Source: Pseudomonas sp. Bc-h (GTDB lineage: Bacteria > Pseudomonadota > Gammaproteobacteria > Pseudomonadales > Pseudomonadaceae). From it: a stretch of DNA of 64,000 bases. Position 1 is the stretch's first letter. Each line of letters opens with the position of its first letter. The stretch lies in the NCBI RefSeq assembly GCF_002080045.1, contig NZ_MUIN01000004.1, positions 248,146 to 312,145 on the forward strand, in the 5' to 3' direction. The translations under genes were made by a program, and so were the position numbers. A model generated the notes under the pieces. That model was not told where the DNA came from. It was given only the letters and a program-made list of their open reading frames with translations, and did not search any database. This document shows positions 46,698-56,551 of this stretch, piece after piece.

Positions 46698-48130
46698 GCC
46701 GTAGTGAAACTGTCTGGATCGTCGATGACGACCGTTCCATCCGCTGGGTACTGGAAAAGGCCTTGCAGCAAGAAGGCATGACCACACAGAGCTTCGACAG
46801 CGCAGATGGCGTGATGAGCCGTCTGGCGCGTCAGCAACCGGATGTGATCATTTCCGACATTCGCATGCCGGGCGCCAGTGGTCTGGACCTGTTGGCGCGC
46901 ATCCGCGAACAGCATCCGCGCCTGCCGGTCATCATCATGACCGCCCACTCGGACCTGGACAGTGCCGTGGCCTCGTATCAAGGCGGCGCCTTCGAATACC
47001 TGCCCAAGCCATTCGACGTCGACGAAGCGGTTTCGCTGGTCAAGCGCGCCAATCAGCACGCCCAGGAACAACAGGGCATGGACGTTGCGCCAACCCTGAC
47101 CCGTACTCCGGAAATCATTGGCGAAGCGCCGGCGATGCAGGAAGTGTTTCGCGCCATCGGGCGTCTGAGCCATTCCAACATCACCGTGCTGATCAACGGC
47201 GAATCGGGTACCGGTAAAGAACTGGTCGCTCACGCCTTGCATCGCCACAGCCCGCGCTCGGCCTCGCCGTTCATCGCGTTGAACATGGCGGCGATTCCAA
47301 AAGACCTGATGGAATCCGAACTCTTTGGCCACGAAAAAGGCGCGTTCACCGGTGCGGCCAACCTGCGTCGCGGTCGTTTCGAACAAGCCGACGGCGGTAC
47401 GCTGTTCCTCGATGAAATCGGCGACATGCCTGCCGACACCCAGACGCGTCTGTTGCGCGTACTGGCCGACGGCGAGTTTTACCGCGTTGGCGGTCATGTG
47501 CCGGTGAAAGTCGACGTACGCATCATCGCGGCGACCCACCAGAATCTCGAAACCCTGGTTCAGGCAGGCAAATTCCGTGAAGACTTGTTCCACCGTCTGA
47601 ACGTGATCCGCATTCACATTCCACGCCTGTCGGACCGTCGCGAAGACATTCCGACGCTGGCCAAGCACTTCCTCAGCCGCGCCGCGCAAGAACTGGCCGT
47701 GGAGCCGAAACTGCTGAAGGCCGAGACCGAGGAATACCTCAAGCATCTGCCTTGGCCGGGCAACGTTCGTCAGCTGGAAAACACCTGCCGCTGGATCACG
47801 GTCATGGCCTCGGGTCGTGAGGTGCACATCAGCGACCTGCCGCCTGAGCTGTTAAGCCTGCCGCAGGACGCGACACCGGTCACCAACTGGGAGCAGGCGT
47901 TGCGTCAGTGGGCTGATCAGGCTCTGGCTCGCGGCCAGTCCAGCCTGCTGGACAGCGCGGTGCCGACCTTCGAACGCATCATGATCGAAACCGCCTTGAA
48001 GCATACCGCTGGTCGTCGTCGCGACGCCGCCGTGCTGCTGGGCTGGGGTCGTAACACCTTGACCCGCAAGATCAAGGAGTTGGGCATGAAGATCGATGGC
48101 GGGGATGACGATGAAGGGGATGAGGGCTGA
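46694..48130 (+). CDS. glnG: Nitrogen regulator NtrC (GlnG)
   Basis: A 478-residue sigma-54 enhancer-binding protein. The receiver domain has Asp54 in ISDIRMPG; the AAA+ domain shows Walker A GESGTGKE, the sigma-54 contact loop GAFTGA and FLDEIGDMPADTQ. The C-terminal Fis-type helix-turn-helix is RRRDAAVLLGWGRNTLTRKI. It should act on the sites seen upstream of glnA and ntrB. The acidic tail DDDEGDEG is unremarkable. Confidence 0.97.
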   Translation: MSRSETVWIVDDDRSIRWVLEKALQQEGMTTQSFDSADGVMSRLARQQPDVIISDIRMPGASGLDLLARIREQHPRLPVIIMTAHSDLDSAVASYQGGAFEYLPKPFDVDEAVSLVKRANQHAQEQQGMDVAPTLTRTPEIIGEAPAMQEVFRAIGRLSHSNITVLINGESGTGKELVAHALHRHSPRSASPFIALNMAAIPKDLMESELFGHEKGAFTGAANLRRGRFEQADGGTLFLDEIGDMPADTQTRLLRVLADGEFYRVGGHVPVKVDVRIIAATHQNLETLVQAGKFREDLFHRLNVIRIHIPRLSDRREDIPTLAKHFLSRAAQELAVEPKLLKAETEEYLKHLPWPGNVRQLENTCRWITVMASGREVHISDLPPELLSLPQDATPVTNWEQALRQWADQALARGQSSLLDSAVPTFERIMIETALKHTAGRRRDAAVLLGWGRNTLTRKIKELGMKIDGGDDDEGDEG

Positions 48131-48149
48131 TCAGGTTTATCTGACTTCC

Positions 48150-48246
48150 CATTGATCTGTGGGGGCTGCAGAAATGTAGAGGGGGGCGAATGCGGTGTGT
48201 CAGATAGACCGCATTCGCCACCGTCGTAACCTCCGGCAGCTCCCAC
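48150..48246. repeat. Nested palindromic intergenic repeat, copy 2
   Basis: Core hairpin GCGAATGCGGT-gtgtcagatag-ACCGCATTCGC (48186-48217) is perfect, followed by ACCGTCGTAACCTCCGG shared with copy 1, and outer CTGTGGGGGCTGC/GCAGCTCCCACCG. The core stems differ between the two copies yet stay paired. Confidence 0.78.
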
Positions 48247-48274
48247 CGGATCGGCGCTATGCCCGGATTACGGG

Positions 48275-49312
48275 TTATTCAGCCGACGACGGTTTCTCCC
48301 ACAGATTGATCCCGCCTTCCACTGCAAAACGGTCGATTTCGGCCAGTTCTTCCTTGCTGAACTCAGGGTTATCCAGCGCAGCGACGTTCTCGATGATCTG
48401 CTCCGGACGGCTTGCACCGATCAGCGCCGAGCTAACCCGTGGATCACGCAGCGTCCAGGCCAACGCCATCTGCGCCAGACTCTGACCCCGCCGCTTGGCG
48501 ATTTCGTTCAATGCGCGCACGTGCTCGATGTTCTCCTCGGACAAGTGCGAAGCCTGGAGCGAGCCGCCGCCCGGACGATTGACCCGCGCATCTTTCGGAA
48601 TGCCATTGAGGTATTTGTCCGACAACAACCCCTGTGCCAGCGCGGTGAAAGCAATCACGCCTGAACCCAGTTCTTCGGTGGTTTCCAGCAGATCCTTTTC
48701 GACCCAGCGGTTGAGCATGTTGTAGGCGGGCTGGTGGATCAGCAACGGGACTTTCCACTCCTTCAGCAAGCCCGCGATTTCGCGGGTTTTCGGACCCGAA
48801 TACGACGAGATACCGATGTACAGGGCCTTGCCCTGCTGGACTGCAGTCGCCAGTGCGCCAGCGGTTTCTTCAAGCGGGGTGTCGGGGTCGAAGCGGTGTG
48901 AATAGAAAATATCCACATAGTCCAGGCCCATGCGTTGCAGGCTCTGATCGAGACTGGCGAGCACATATTTGCGCGAACCTCCGCCCTGCCCGTAGGGGCC
49001 CGGCCACATGTCCCAACCGGCCTTGGTGGAAATGATCAGTTCGTCGCGGTATTGCTTGAAGTCCTCGCGCAGCAGACGCCCGAAGTTGACTTCGGCGCTG
49101 CCGTAGGGCGGGCCGTAGTTGTTCGCCAGGTCAAAGTGGTTGATACCCAGATCGAATGCCGTGCGCAGCATCGCGCGCTGGGTGTCCATCGGAGTGCTGT
49201 CACCGAAGTTGTGCCACAAGCCCATCGACAACGCCGGCAACACCAAACCGCTGCGGCCTACGCGGCGATACGGAACACGTTCATAACGGTTTTCAGCTGC
49301 GATGTAGGTCAT
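48275..49312 (-). CDS. Aldo/keto reductase, YghZ/Gpr-like
   Basis: A 345-residue NADPH-dependent reductase of the AKR14 group (E. coli YghZ, glyceraldehyde 3-phosphate reductase). The catalytic tyrosine lies in LANNYGPPYGSAE, with the lysine in STKAGW and His in SHRFDPDTP. The C-terminus carries the NADP segment SALIGASRPEQIIENV. It faces a LysR gene across 133 nt; that LysR protein may control it. Confidence 0.92.
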   Translation of the reverse strand: MTYIAAENRYERVPYRRVGRSGLVLPALSMGLWHNFGDSTPMDTQRAMLRTAFDLGINHFDLANNYGPPYGSAEVNFGRLLREDFKQYRDELIISTKAGWDMWPGPYGQGGGSRKYVLASLDQSLQRMGLDYVDIFYSHRFDPDTPLEETAGALATAVQQGKALYIGISSYSGPKTREIAGLLKEWKVPLLIHQPAYNMLNRWVEKDLLETTEELGSGVIAFTALAQGLLSDKYLNGIPKDARVNRPGGGSLQASHLSEENIEHVRALNEIAKRRGQSLAQMALAWTLRDPRVSSALIGASRPEQIIENVAALDNPEFSKEELAEIDRFAVEGGINLWEKPSSAE

Positions 49313-49445
49313 GCAATCCTCTCTTGTTCTCTGAATGCCAAAGGAGCAATAAGAAGCGCCAATGGATAAGCGGTAAAGCGAGTATATTCAGCGCTCTCGA
49401 CGCTCGAAAAATGCTTTATTCCTCTCGCTGATATCGGTTTCTGAT

Positions 49446-50291
49446 ATGGATATTCGTCAACTCAACGCATTCATCGCCGTTTTCGAGGAGCGCAACATCA
49501 CCTCCGCGGCCCAGCGTCTGTTCACCAGCCAGCCCACGCTTTCGGTCACTATCCGCCAGCTTGAAGACAGCTTGGGCACGACGTTGTTCCAGCGCCTGCC
49601 ACGCGGGGTTGAGGTGACCGACGATGCCCGCACGCTTTATCCACAGGCACGACGACTACTGGCCGAAGCGCAGGCGCTGAGCATCCAGTTCCGTCAACGC
49701 AACGACCGGCTTTCTCTGGAGCTGGGCGTAGAGGGCGAGATTGCCGCGAGCCATCTGGAGGCATTTTTGACCCTGGCTTACCGCGTCGTGCCCAACCTGC
49801 TGTTGACCTTGCAGGATGGTTGCAGCGGTGATGCGCGCCTGTCCGTTGAGGAAGATTGCTGCGAGGACGAGTTGTTCCTGCCGCTGTGGGAGGAGCAACT
49901 CGTGCTGGCGCTTGCCGCCAGCCATCCATTGGCTGATCGAGCTAATCTCGACGAAGCCGACCTTGCCAACGTGCAGTGGATTACCTGCCCTTCCCACCCC
50001 TCTCACCAGCGCCTGATGGAGTTGTACAACCGAAGCTCCGGCTCGGTGGTGGCAACGGCTGGGTCAATGACTTTGGCATTGCGCCTGGTTGCTGCCGGTG
50101 CGGGGGTGGCGATGCTGCCACAGTCCATGGTCGATCATCACGCAGGCGTCACCAGCCGCCCGGCGCGCACGCCCAACCTCATTCGCAGGGTTGGGCTGTG
50201 TTATTCCGCCCAGGCGCTGGATACGCCCGCGCTGCGATTGCTGCATGGGCATTTGCAGGACACTCCAGCCCTCGAAGCCACGGCGCTGTAG
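49446..50291 (+). CDS. LysR family regulator
   Basis: A 281-residue LysR protein. The N-terminal helix-turn-helix reads NITSAAQRLFTSQPTLSVTI, followed by the usual linker and a substrate-binding domain from about residue 90. The start ATG 49446 lies in a direct repeat CTGATAT-N6-CTGATAT, a possible autoregulatory site. It is divergent from the aldo/keto reductase; effector unknown. Confidence 0.92.
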   Translation: MDIRQLNAFIAVFEERNITSAAQRLFTSQPTLSVTIRQLEDSLGTTLFQRLPRGVEVTDDARTLYPQARRLLAEAQALSIQFRQRNDRLSLELGVEGEIAASHLEAFLTLAYRVVPNLLLTLQDGCSGDARLSVEEDCCEDELFLPLWEEQLVLALAASHPLADRANLDEADLANVQWITCPSHPSHQRLMELYNRSSGSVVATAGSMTLALRLVAAGAGVAMLPQSMVDHHAGVTSRPARTPNLIRRVGLCYSAQALDTPALRLLHGHLQDTPALEATAL

Positions 50292-50350
50292 CAGTCCGGC
50301 TTGCCGGCGAATTTGCAGATGCCACCCGTCGGCAAGCCGTGCTGCTACAG
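50286..50350. repeat. REP pair
   Basis: TGTAGCAGTCCGGCTTGCCG and CGGCAAGCCGTGCTGCTACA face each other across about 25 nt, between the lysR and betT 3' ends. Confidence 0.8.
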
Positions 50351-50369
50351 CACAGAACTCCTCCAACCC

Positions 50370-52364
50370 TCAGCGCACCAGATGCAAGAACTGCATGTGC
50401 CGCTCGTACTGATCGAGGATGTCGTTGATCACCTGCTCCTTGGTGTACCCAACCAGATCGTAATCCTGACTTCCCTCGCTCAAGTGGACTTCAGCGCGGT
50501 AATAGCGGCGGTTGTTCAGCTGTTTGGAGCCCATGCCTGCCCTTGCGAAAGAGGGGGTGAAGTAGCCCCGCATGGCCACCTGATAGATGAACGGGCGCTC
50601 TTCGCCGTGGCCGATTTCCAGGCTGACCGTGTGGTTCGTCGGGTCAGGTTGAGTGACCACACTCAGACCCTTCTCGACGAACACCGCTGTCACCTCTTCG
50701 ATTGCCGGGCGCACGGTCTGATCCAGGAAGCGGTACACCTCGTCGCGCGAAGGGAAATGCACGGCCTGGCTCAGACGTTGACGCCAGCCCCCACGCCGCG
50801 ATCCGGAGACCGGCGCCAGCGAATAAAGCTGAGCGATCTGCCGCTGGGACTCCATGTGAAACGCCTTGTGAAGGCCCCACATCATGGTCAGCAGGATCAG
50901 CGAGAACGGCAGCGAAGTCAGCACCACTGCGGATTTCAGCGCATCGATGCTGCCGGAAAACAGCAGCCCGCTGGTGATCAGCGCGGTCATCACGCCCCAG
51001 AACACCCGCAGCCATTTCGGGCCGTCTTCATCAGGACTGCCGCCCTTGGCCGAGAGCGTGGACAGCACCACAGTCCCCGAATCCGCCGAGGTGACGAAGA
51101 ACACAAAGCTGATGAACACCGTGACGGCGATGACGGTTTTGCTCCACGGATAGTTCTGCAGCATCAGGTACAACGCCATGGAAGGATCGTCGATAGCCGC
51201 CTGACCCAGCGCTGTCATGCCGTGGTTCAGTACCTGGTCGATGGCACTGTTGCCGAAGATCGACATCCACGCCAGGGTGAAGCCCAACGGAATCAGCAAC
51301 ACGCCACAGACGAACTCGCGGATGGTGCGGCCTCGGGAAATGCGCGCGATGAACAAACCCACGAACGGCGACCAGGCAATCCACCAGGCCCAATAGAACA
51401 CAGTCCAGCCGCCCAGCCAGTCACTAGGGCTGTTATAGGCGTATACGTCGAAGCTTTTGGTGGGCAGCGCACCAAGGTAATCGCCGATGTTCTGCACCAG
51501 CGTATTGAGCAGATGCTGAGTGGGTCCTGCAAACAACACGAACAGCAGCAACGCGCAGGCCAGCAGCATGTTGATGTCGGACATCACGCGCACGCCCTTA
51601 TCGACGCCTGCCACGGCCACCAGAATTGCGGCGCCCATCATCAGGATGATCAGGCCGACCTGAATCCATTGGGTATGCGGGACATTGAACAGGTAATCCA
51701 GCCCAGAATTCAGGTGCAGCACCCCAAAACCCATGTCGGCGCCGAGGCCGAAAATCGTGGCGATGATGCCGAACCCGTCGACGGCGTAACCGATAGGGCC
51801 ATTGATGCGTTTGCCGATCAGCGGATACAACGCCGAACGTAGCGCCAGCGGCAGGTTGTGGCGGTACGCGAAGTAGGCCAGCGCCATGCCGACGAAAGCG
51901 AACACGCCCCAACCGTGCAGGCCCCAGTGCAGAAACAGTAGCTGCATGGCCTGGCGCGCCGCTTCGGTGGTGCCGGCCTCGCCTTGTGGCGGTTGCATCA
52001 GGTGAGTCAATGGCTCCGAGACGCAGAAGAAGAACAGCGTGATGCTGATCCCGGCGGCGAACAACATGCCGGCCCATGACAGATAACTGAACTCGGGTTC
52101 GTCGTGATCGGCGCCGAGCTTGATCTTCCCGTACCCGGAAATCGCAGTGACCACCACGAACAACAGGTAGAGGGTCATGGCGAGCATGTAGTACCAGCCC
52201 ACAGTATTCGCTGCCCAGTTCTGCGCGGCGAGTAGCCAGTGGCCCGAGGCTTCAGGGAAGCTGATGACGACCAGTCCGAAAATCAGGATGAAGCTGGCGG
52301 CAAAGTAAAAAACGGGGCCATTCATGCGCACGGGCGCGCTGTTTTGCGCGCTTGGAACACTCAT
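50370..52364 (-). CDS. betT: Choline transporter BetT (BCCT family)
   Basis: A 664-residue secondary transporter with twelve hydrophobic segments and a long cytoplasmic C-terminal domain (about 150 residues), as in the osmotically regulated BetT. Family motifs WTVFYWAWWIAWSPFVGLFI and LSWAGMLFAAGISITLFFF are present. ATG 52364 starts MSVPSAQNS; the longer frame has no support. A BetI-type operator lies 100 nt upstream, although betIBA are not in the window. It imports choline for glycine betaine synthesis. Confidence 0.93.
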   Translation of the reverse strand: MSVPSAQNSAPVRMNGPVFYFAASFILIFGLVVISFPEASGHWLLAAQNWAANTVGWYYMLAMTLYLLFVVVTAISGYGKIKLGADHDEPEFSYLSWAGMLFAAGISITLFFFCVSEPLTHLMQPPQGEAGTTEAARQAMQLLFLHWGLHGWGVFAFVGMALAYFAYRHNLPLALRSALYPLIGKRINGPIGYAVDGFGIIATIFGLGADMGFGVLHLNSGLDYLFNVPHTQWIQVGLIILMMGAAILVAVAGVDKGVRVMSDINMLLACALLLFVLFAGPTQHLLNTLVQNIGDYLGALPTKSFDVYAYNSPSDWLGGWTVFYWAWWIAWSPFVGLFIARISRGRTIREFVCGVLLIPLGFTLAWMSIFGNSAIDQVLNHGMTALGQAAIDDPSMALYLMLQNYPWSKTVIAVTVFISFVFFVTSADSGTVVLSTLSAKGGSPDEDGPKWLRVFWGVMTALITSGLLFSGSIDALKSAVVLTSLPFSLILLTMMWGLHKAFHMESQRQIAQLYSLAPVSGSRRGGWRQRLSQAVHFPSRDEVYRFLDQTVRPAIEEVTAVFVEKGLSVVTQPDPTNHTVSLEIGHGEERPFIYQVAMRGYFTPSFARAGMGSKQLNNRRYYRAEVHLSEGSQDYDLVGYTKEQVINDILDQYERHMQFLHLVR

Positions 52365-52460
52365 GGGCGAACCGCCTGACAGGCGGAGAAAACGTTCATG
52401 CAAGGCAGATACGGCAAGGGTAGGCCTCCTGATGTGAGGGCAGCGAACCACCGGTTTAAC

Positions 52461-52480
52461 TTGATTGAACGTTCAATTAA
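52461..52480. promoter_or_regulatory. BetI-like operator upstream of betT
   Basis: TTGATTGAACGTTCAATTAA contains a perfect 14-bp palindrome ATTGAACGTTCAAT (52464-52477) extended by one imperfect step each side. It matches the choline-responsive repressor BetI sites of Pseudomonas and other bacteria as I recall them. Confidence 0.72.
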
Positions 52481-52616
52481 AACACGAATACGAGGCGAAG
52501 GACTAATCGGCGGCCTCTGGACGCTAGTTCACATGTAGGCAGATCGCACGGATGCAGGGCCCGGCTAAGCGGGCCTGGAGAGGCTCGGATCAGATGAAAA
52601 CAGAGCCGGCCAAATC

Positions 52617-53579
52617 CTACTTCTGCGACCCATCGTCATGCTGCAAATTCGCCTGATTGACGTTGCTGCCCGGTGGCACACCACGGGTGAGCCACACGTT
52701 ACCGCCGATGGTCGAGCCCTGACCGATGGTAATACGCCCCAGAATGGTCGCACCGGCGTAGATCACCACATCGTTCTCGACGATCGGGTGACGAGCGTGG
52801 CCTTTCTGCAGCTGCCCGTCTTCATCTGCCGGGAAACGTTTTGCGCCCAGCGTCACGGCCTGGTAGATGCGCACTCGCTCGCCAATGATCGCCGTCTCGC
52901 CGATCACCACGCCGGTCCCGTGATCGATGAAGAAGCTCGGGCCGATCTGCGCGCCGGGGTGAATGTCGATACCGGTGGCCGAATGCGCCAGCTCGGAGCT
53001 GATGCGCGCCAGCAGTGGCAGGCCGTTGTTGTAGAGGTGATGGGCAAGGCGGTGGTGGATGATCGCGAGAATCCCGGGATAGCACAGCAACACTTCGTCG
53101 ACACTGCGCGCTGCCGGGTCGCCGTGGTAGGCAGCCAACACGTCGGTATCGAGGACTCGGCGGATCTGCGGCAAGGCGCTGGCGAAATCCTGGATCAGCC
53201 GTTCGGCGTGGACATCGGCACAGCTGGCGTCCTCGCCGCGCTGACGAGCCACGTAGCGCAATTCCAGCCTCGCCTGGGCCAGCAAGGAGTTCAGCGCAAC
53301 ATCCAGGGTGTGGCCGACGTAAAAGTCTTCGCTTTCTTCACGCAGGTCCACAGGCCCCAGCCGCATCGGAAACAATGCACCGCCGAGCGCTTCGAGAATG
53401 TCTCGCAGCGCTTCGCGGGAAGGCAGTTCACGGCCGCCCTTCTCACCGCTGACGCGACCATTACGGGTGCGCCAGTCATCACGTGCGGCGCGCAACTCGC
53501 TCACGATTCGCTGCAATTGCCAGTGGCCGGTCACGCCCTCGGCGCAGGCTTCCTGGGACAGTTCGGGAATAGTGCTCAC
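52617..53579 (-). CDS. epsC: Serine O-acetyltransferase EpsC
   Basis: A 320-residue enzyme making O-acetylserine, the carbon skeleton of cysteine. After a helical N-terminal domain come left-handed beta-helix hexapeptides (IDIHPGAQIGPSFFIDHG, GVVIGETAIIGERVRIYQ, GATILGRITIGQGSTIGGN). Starts with GTG at 53579 (MSTIPELSQEA). It is divergent from dcyD across an AT-rich promoter gap of 196 nt. This is the EpsC-type, longer than the usual CysE. Confidence 0.93.
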   Translation of the reverse strand: MSTIPELSQEACAEGVTGHWQLQRIVSELRAARDDWRTRNGRVSGEKGGRELPSREALRDILEALGGALFPMRLGPVDLREESEDFYVGHTLDVALNSLLAQARLELRYVARQRGEDASCADVHAERLIQDFASALPQIRRVLDTDVLAAYHGDPAARSVDEVLLCYPGILAIIHHRLAHHLYNNGLPLLARISSELAHSATGIDIHPGAQIGPSFFIDHGTGVVIGETAIIGERVRIYQAVTLGAKRFPADEDGQLQKGHARHPIVENDVVIYAGATILGRITIGQGSTIGGNVWLTRGVPPGSNVNQANLQHDDGSQK

Positions 53580-53775
53580 GCAGGTTTCTCCTCAATTCAA
53601 CGGCTCGTCAGGCTGGACACACCGAATGAGGAATCACTCTACGGCAAACATTTGTGGCAAAAAAATAACAATTTTCGTGAGGCTATAACCCGAAGCGTGC
53701 GGGAAACGGTCGGGTTGCCCTGCAGGAATCGTCTGCCTATAGTCCAGCGACTCACTTCAAGACGCCCAAATCACC

Positions 53776-54777
53776 ATGATCAAACAACAGCTGGACCGTT
53801 TTAATCGCCTGCAACTCTTGGGCGCTCCGACCCCACTGGAGAAACTGGAACGCCTGTCGGCCTGGGCCGGTCGCGACATTTACGTCAAACGCGACGACAT
53901 CACGCCCTTGGCCATGGGCGGCAATAAACTGCGCAAACTCGAATACCTCGCGGCGGATGCTCTGGCGCAAGGTGCCGACACGCTGATCACCGCGGGCGCG
54001 ATCCAGTCCAACCACGTTCGGCAGACTGCCGCATTGGCCGCCAGACTGGGCTTGGGCTGTGTCGCGCTGCTGGAAAACCCCATCGCCACCGAAGACCGCA
54101 ATTACCTGGGCAATGGCAACCGGCTGCTGTTGGACCTGTTCGATGCGAAGGTCGAACTGGTGGAGAACCTGGACAACGCCGACGAGCAGCTGCAAGCCCT
54201 CGCCGCCCGCCTGAGCAACAGCGGCAAGAAGCCGTATCTGGTGCCGATTGGTGGCTCCAGCCCCGTGGGTGCATTGGGTTATGTGCGTGCGGGCTTTGAA
54301 CTGGCCGAGCAGATTCAGCAAAGCGGCGTGGAATTCGCGGCCGTGGTGCTGGCTTCCGGTAGCGCTGGCACTCACAGCGGACTCGCGCTCGCACTGGCCG
54401 AAGCGCTGCCGCAACTGCCAGTGATCGGAGTGACCGTATCGCGCCCTGAAGAAACCCAGGCACCGAAGGTTCAAGGTTTGGCCGAGCGCACTCTCGAACT
54501 GCTGGGTGAACCCATGCCCACGGCGTTCAAAGTGCAATTGTGGGATGAGTACTATGGCCCTCGTTATGGCGAGCCGAATGCGGGCACGTTGTCGGCGATC
54601 AAACTGGTGGCCAGCCAGGAAGGTCTGCTGCTGGATCCGGTATACACCGGCAAGGCCATGGCGGGGTTGCTGGACGGTATCGGCCGGCAGCGTTTCGATG
54701 ACGGCCCGATCATCTTCCTGCACACCGGCGGGGCTCCCGCGTTGTTTGCTTATCCTGATGTTTTTTCAGGGCCGTGA
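53776..54777 (+). CDS. dcyD: D-cysteine desulfhydrase DcyD
   Basis: A 333-residue PLP enzyme that splits D-cysteine into pyruvate, ammonia and sulfide. The PLP lysine is Lys51 in [31 protein letters not shown] and [14 protein letters not shown] form the phosphate-binding and active-site loops. It stands before the cystine transporter, as in enterics where dcyD lies near fliY/tcyJ. Confidence 0.94.
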   Translation: MIKQQLDRFNRLQLLGAPTPLEKLERLSAWAGRDIYVKRDDITPLAMGGNKLRKLEYLAADALAQGADTLITAGAIQSNHVRQTAALAARLGLGCVALLENPIATEDRNYLGNGNRLLLDLFDAKVELVENLDNADEQLQALAARLSNSGKKPYLVPIGGSSPVGALGYVRAGFELAEQIQQSGVEFAAVVLASGSAGTHSGLALALAEALPQLPVIGVTVSRPEETQAPKVQGLAERTLELLGEPMPTAFKVQLWDEYYGPRYGEPNAGTLSAIKLVASQEGLLLDPVYTGKAMAGLLDGIGRQRFDDGPIIFLHTGGAPALFAYPDVFSGP

Positions 54778-55085
54778 TCCTGGTCGGCGCTGGTCCGCAA
54801 AACCTGTAGGAGTCGCCGGAGCTCACAGAAGGAGCGGCGTACCCCAGCCTATCGGTTTCACTGGAAGGCTGCGGTGCGAATGAGGCAATCTCCTATATGC
54901 CCAACACAAATAAGCGATTCGTTTTTAATTATTTTTAATCCTAAACAACTGCTTTTATGATCGCCGCCAGCCACCGCATCAAAACCCGGCAGAGCACTGA
55001 AAAAGCTGGATAAACGCGCGTTGCCACAGTAGCTTCGTCAGGTCATGACGCTTGCCTGACATTCCAATTAAAACAGGGGACTCAC
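54778..55085. other. 308-nt non-coding gap before tcyJ
   Basis: The first half is GC-rich and featureless. The second has an AT-rich run (about 54905-54960) of the kind expected for a CysB-type activator region, and a small inverted repeat GTCAGG/CCTGAC at 55037-55060. No gene or terminator is clear. Confidence 0.4.
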
Positions 55086-55883
55086 ATGAACATGTCTGCA
55101 ATCCGCCGCACCTTCCTGCTGTCGGCATTCAGCCTGGTGCTGGGCACCGGTCTGGTGACCCAGGCCGTCGCTGGCGGGCAACTGGATACCATCAAAAAGA
55201 ACGGCACCCTCAACGTCGGTCTGGAAGGCACTTACCCGCCATTCAGCTTCGTCGGCGCAGACGGCAAGCTGACCGGTTTCGAAGTCGAGTTGTCCGAAGC
55301 CCTGGCCAAGGAGCTGGGCGTCAAGGTCAAGCTGTCGGCCACTCCATGGGCCGGCATTCTAGCGGCACTGGAATCCAAGCGTCTGGACATCGTCGTCAAC
55401 CAGGTGACCATCTCCGACGAGCGCAAGAAGAAGTACGATTTCACCGAACCGTACACCGTGTCGGGTATCCAGGCGCTGGTGAAGAAAGAAAACGCCGGCA
55501 AATTCCCTGAGCCTAAAGATCTGGACGGCAAGAAAGTTGGCGTCGGTCTGGGCACCAACTATGAAGAATGGCTGAAAACCAACGTACCGGGCGCCGTCGT
55601 CAAAACCTACGACGATGATCCGACCAAATACGCAGACCTGCGCGTTGGCCGCATCGACGCCATTCTGGTGGATCGTCTGGCTGCGCTGGATCTGATCACC
55701 AAAACCAAGGACAACCTGGCCGTTTCCGGCCCGGCGTTCTCCCGTCAGGAAGCCGGTATCGCCCTGCGCAAAGGCGAGCCTGAGCTGCTGGACGCGCTCA
55801 ACAAGGCTCTGGAAAAACTGCGCGCCGATGGCACGCTGACCAAGCTGTCGCAGAAGTACTTCCAGGCTGACGTGACCAAATGA
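55086..55883 (+). CDS. tcyJ: Cystine ABC transporter, substrate-binding protein TcyJ
   Basis: A 265-residue periplasmic protein with a signal peptide (about 1-27, ending AVA-GG). It is a family-3 solute-binding protein (LNVGLEGTYPPFSFVGADG, then FEVELSEALAKELGV) closest to FliY/TcyJ for cystine. First gene of tcyJ-tcyL-tcyN; the stop overlaps the permease start as ATGA. Confidence 0.93.
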   Translation: MNMSAIRRTFLLSAFSLVLGTGLVTQAVAGGQLDTIKKNGTLNVGLEGTYPPFSFVGADGKLTGFEVELSEALAKELGVKVKLSATPWAGILAALESKRLDIVVNQVTISDERKKKYDFTEPYTVSGIQALVKKENAGKFPEPKDLDGKKVGVGLGTNYEEWLKTNVPGAVVKTYDDDPTKYADLRVGRIDAILVDRLAALDLITKTKDNLAVSGPAFSRQEAGIALRKGEPELLDALNKALEKLRADGTLTKLSQKYFQADVTK

Positions 55884-56548
55884 TTGGAGAGAAACTGCAG
55901 CTCGCGCTGGATTCCGCGCCCTTCCTGCTTCAGGGCGTGTACTACACCGTGGGCCTCAGCCTCGGAGCGATGTTTTTCGGATTGGTGCTGGGCTTCGGCC
56001 TGGCACTGATGCGTCTGTCGAAGGTAAAGATCGTCAGCGTTATCGCCAGGGTCTACGTGTCGTTCTTTCGGGGCACTCCGCTCCTGGTTCAGCTGTTCAT
56101 GATCTATTACGGACTGCCTGATTTCGGCATCGAACTCGATGCCATCAGCGCTGCGCTGATCGGCCTGTCATTGAATATGGCGGCCTACGCGTGCGAAATC
56201 CTGCGAGCGGCCATTGGCGCCGTGGACAAAGGCCAGTGGGAAGCCGCTGCCAGTATCGGCATGACCCGCGCGCAGACCATGCGCCGGGCGATCCTGCCCC
56301 AGGCTGCGCGCACCGCGTTGCCGCCGTTGGGCAACAGCTTCATTTCGTTGGTCAAGGACACCGCCATGGCCGCCACCATTCAGGTGCCGGAAGTCTTCCG
56401 TCAGGCGCAGTTGATCTCCTCGAGAACGCTGGAAATTTTCACCATGTATTTCACCGTCGCGGTGATCTACTGGGTGCTGTGCAGTGTATTGGCTCACTTC
56501 CAGAACCGTCTGGAAGCACGCGCCAACCGCCACGATGTGGAGTCCTGA
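55880..56548 (+). CDS. tcyL: Cystine ABC transporter permease TcyL
   Basis: A 222-residue permease with about five membrane helices and the EAA loop EAAASIGMTRAQTMRRAILP that contacts the ATPase. The VSFFRGTPLLVQLFMIYYG motif is typical of polar amino-acid permeases. Coupled to tcyJ by ATGA overlap. Confidence 0.93.
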   Translation: MIGEKLQLALDSAPFLLQGVYYTVGLSLGAMFFGLVLGFGLALMRLSKVKIVSVIARVYVSFFRGTPLLVQLFMIYYGLPDFGIELDAISAALIGLSLNMAAYACEILRAAIGAVDKGQWEAAASIGMTRAQTMRRAILPQAARTALPPLGNSFISLVKDTAMAATIQVPEVFRQAQLISSRTLEIFTMYFTVAVIYWVLCSVLAHFQNRLEARANRHDVES

Positions 56549-56551
56549 TGC

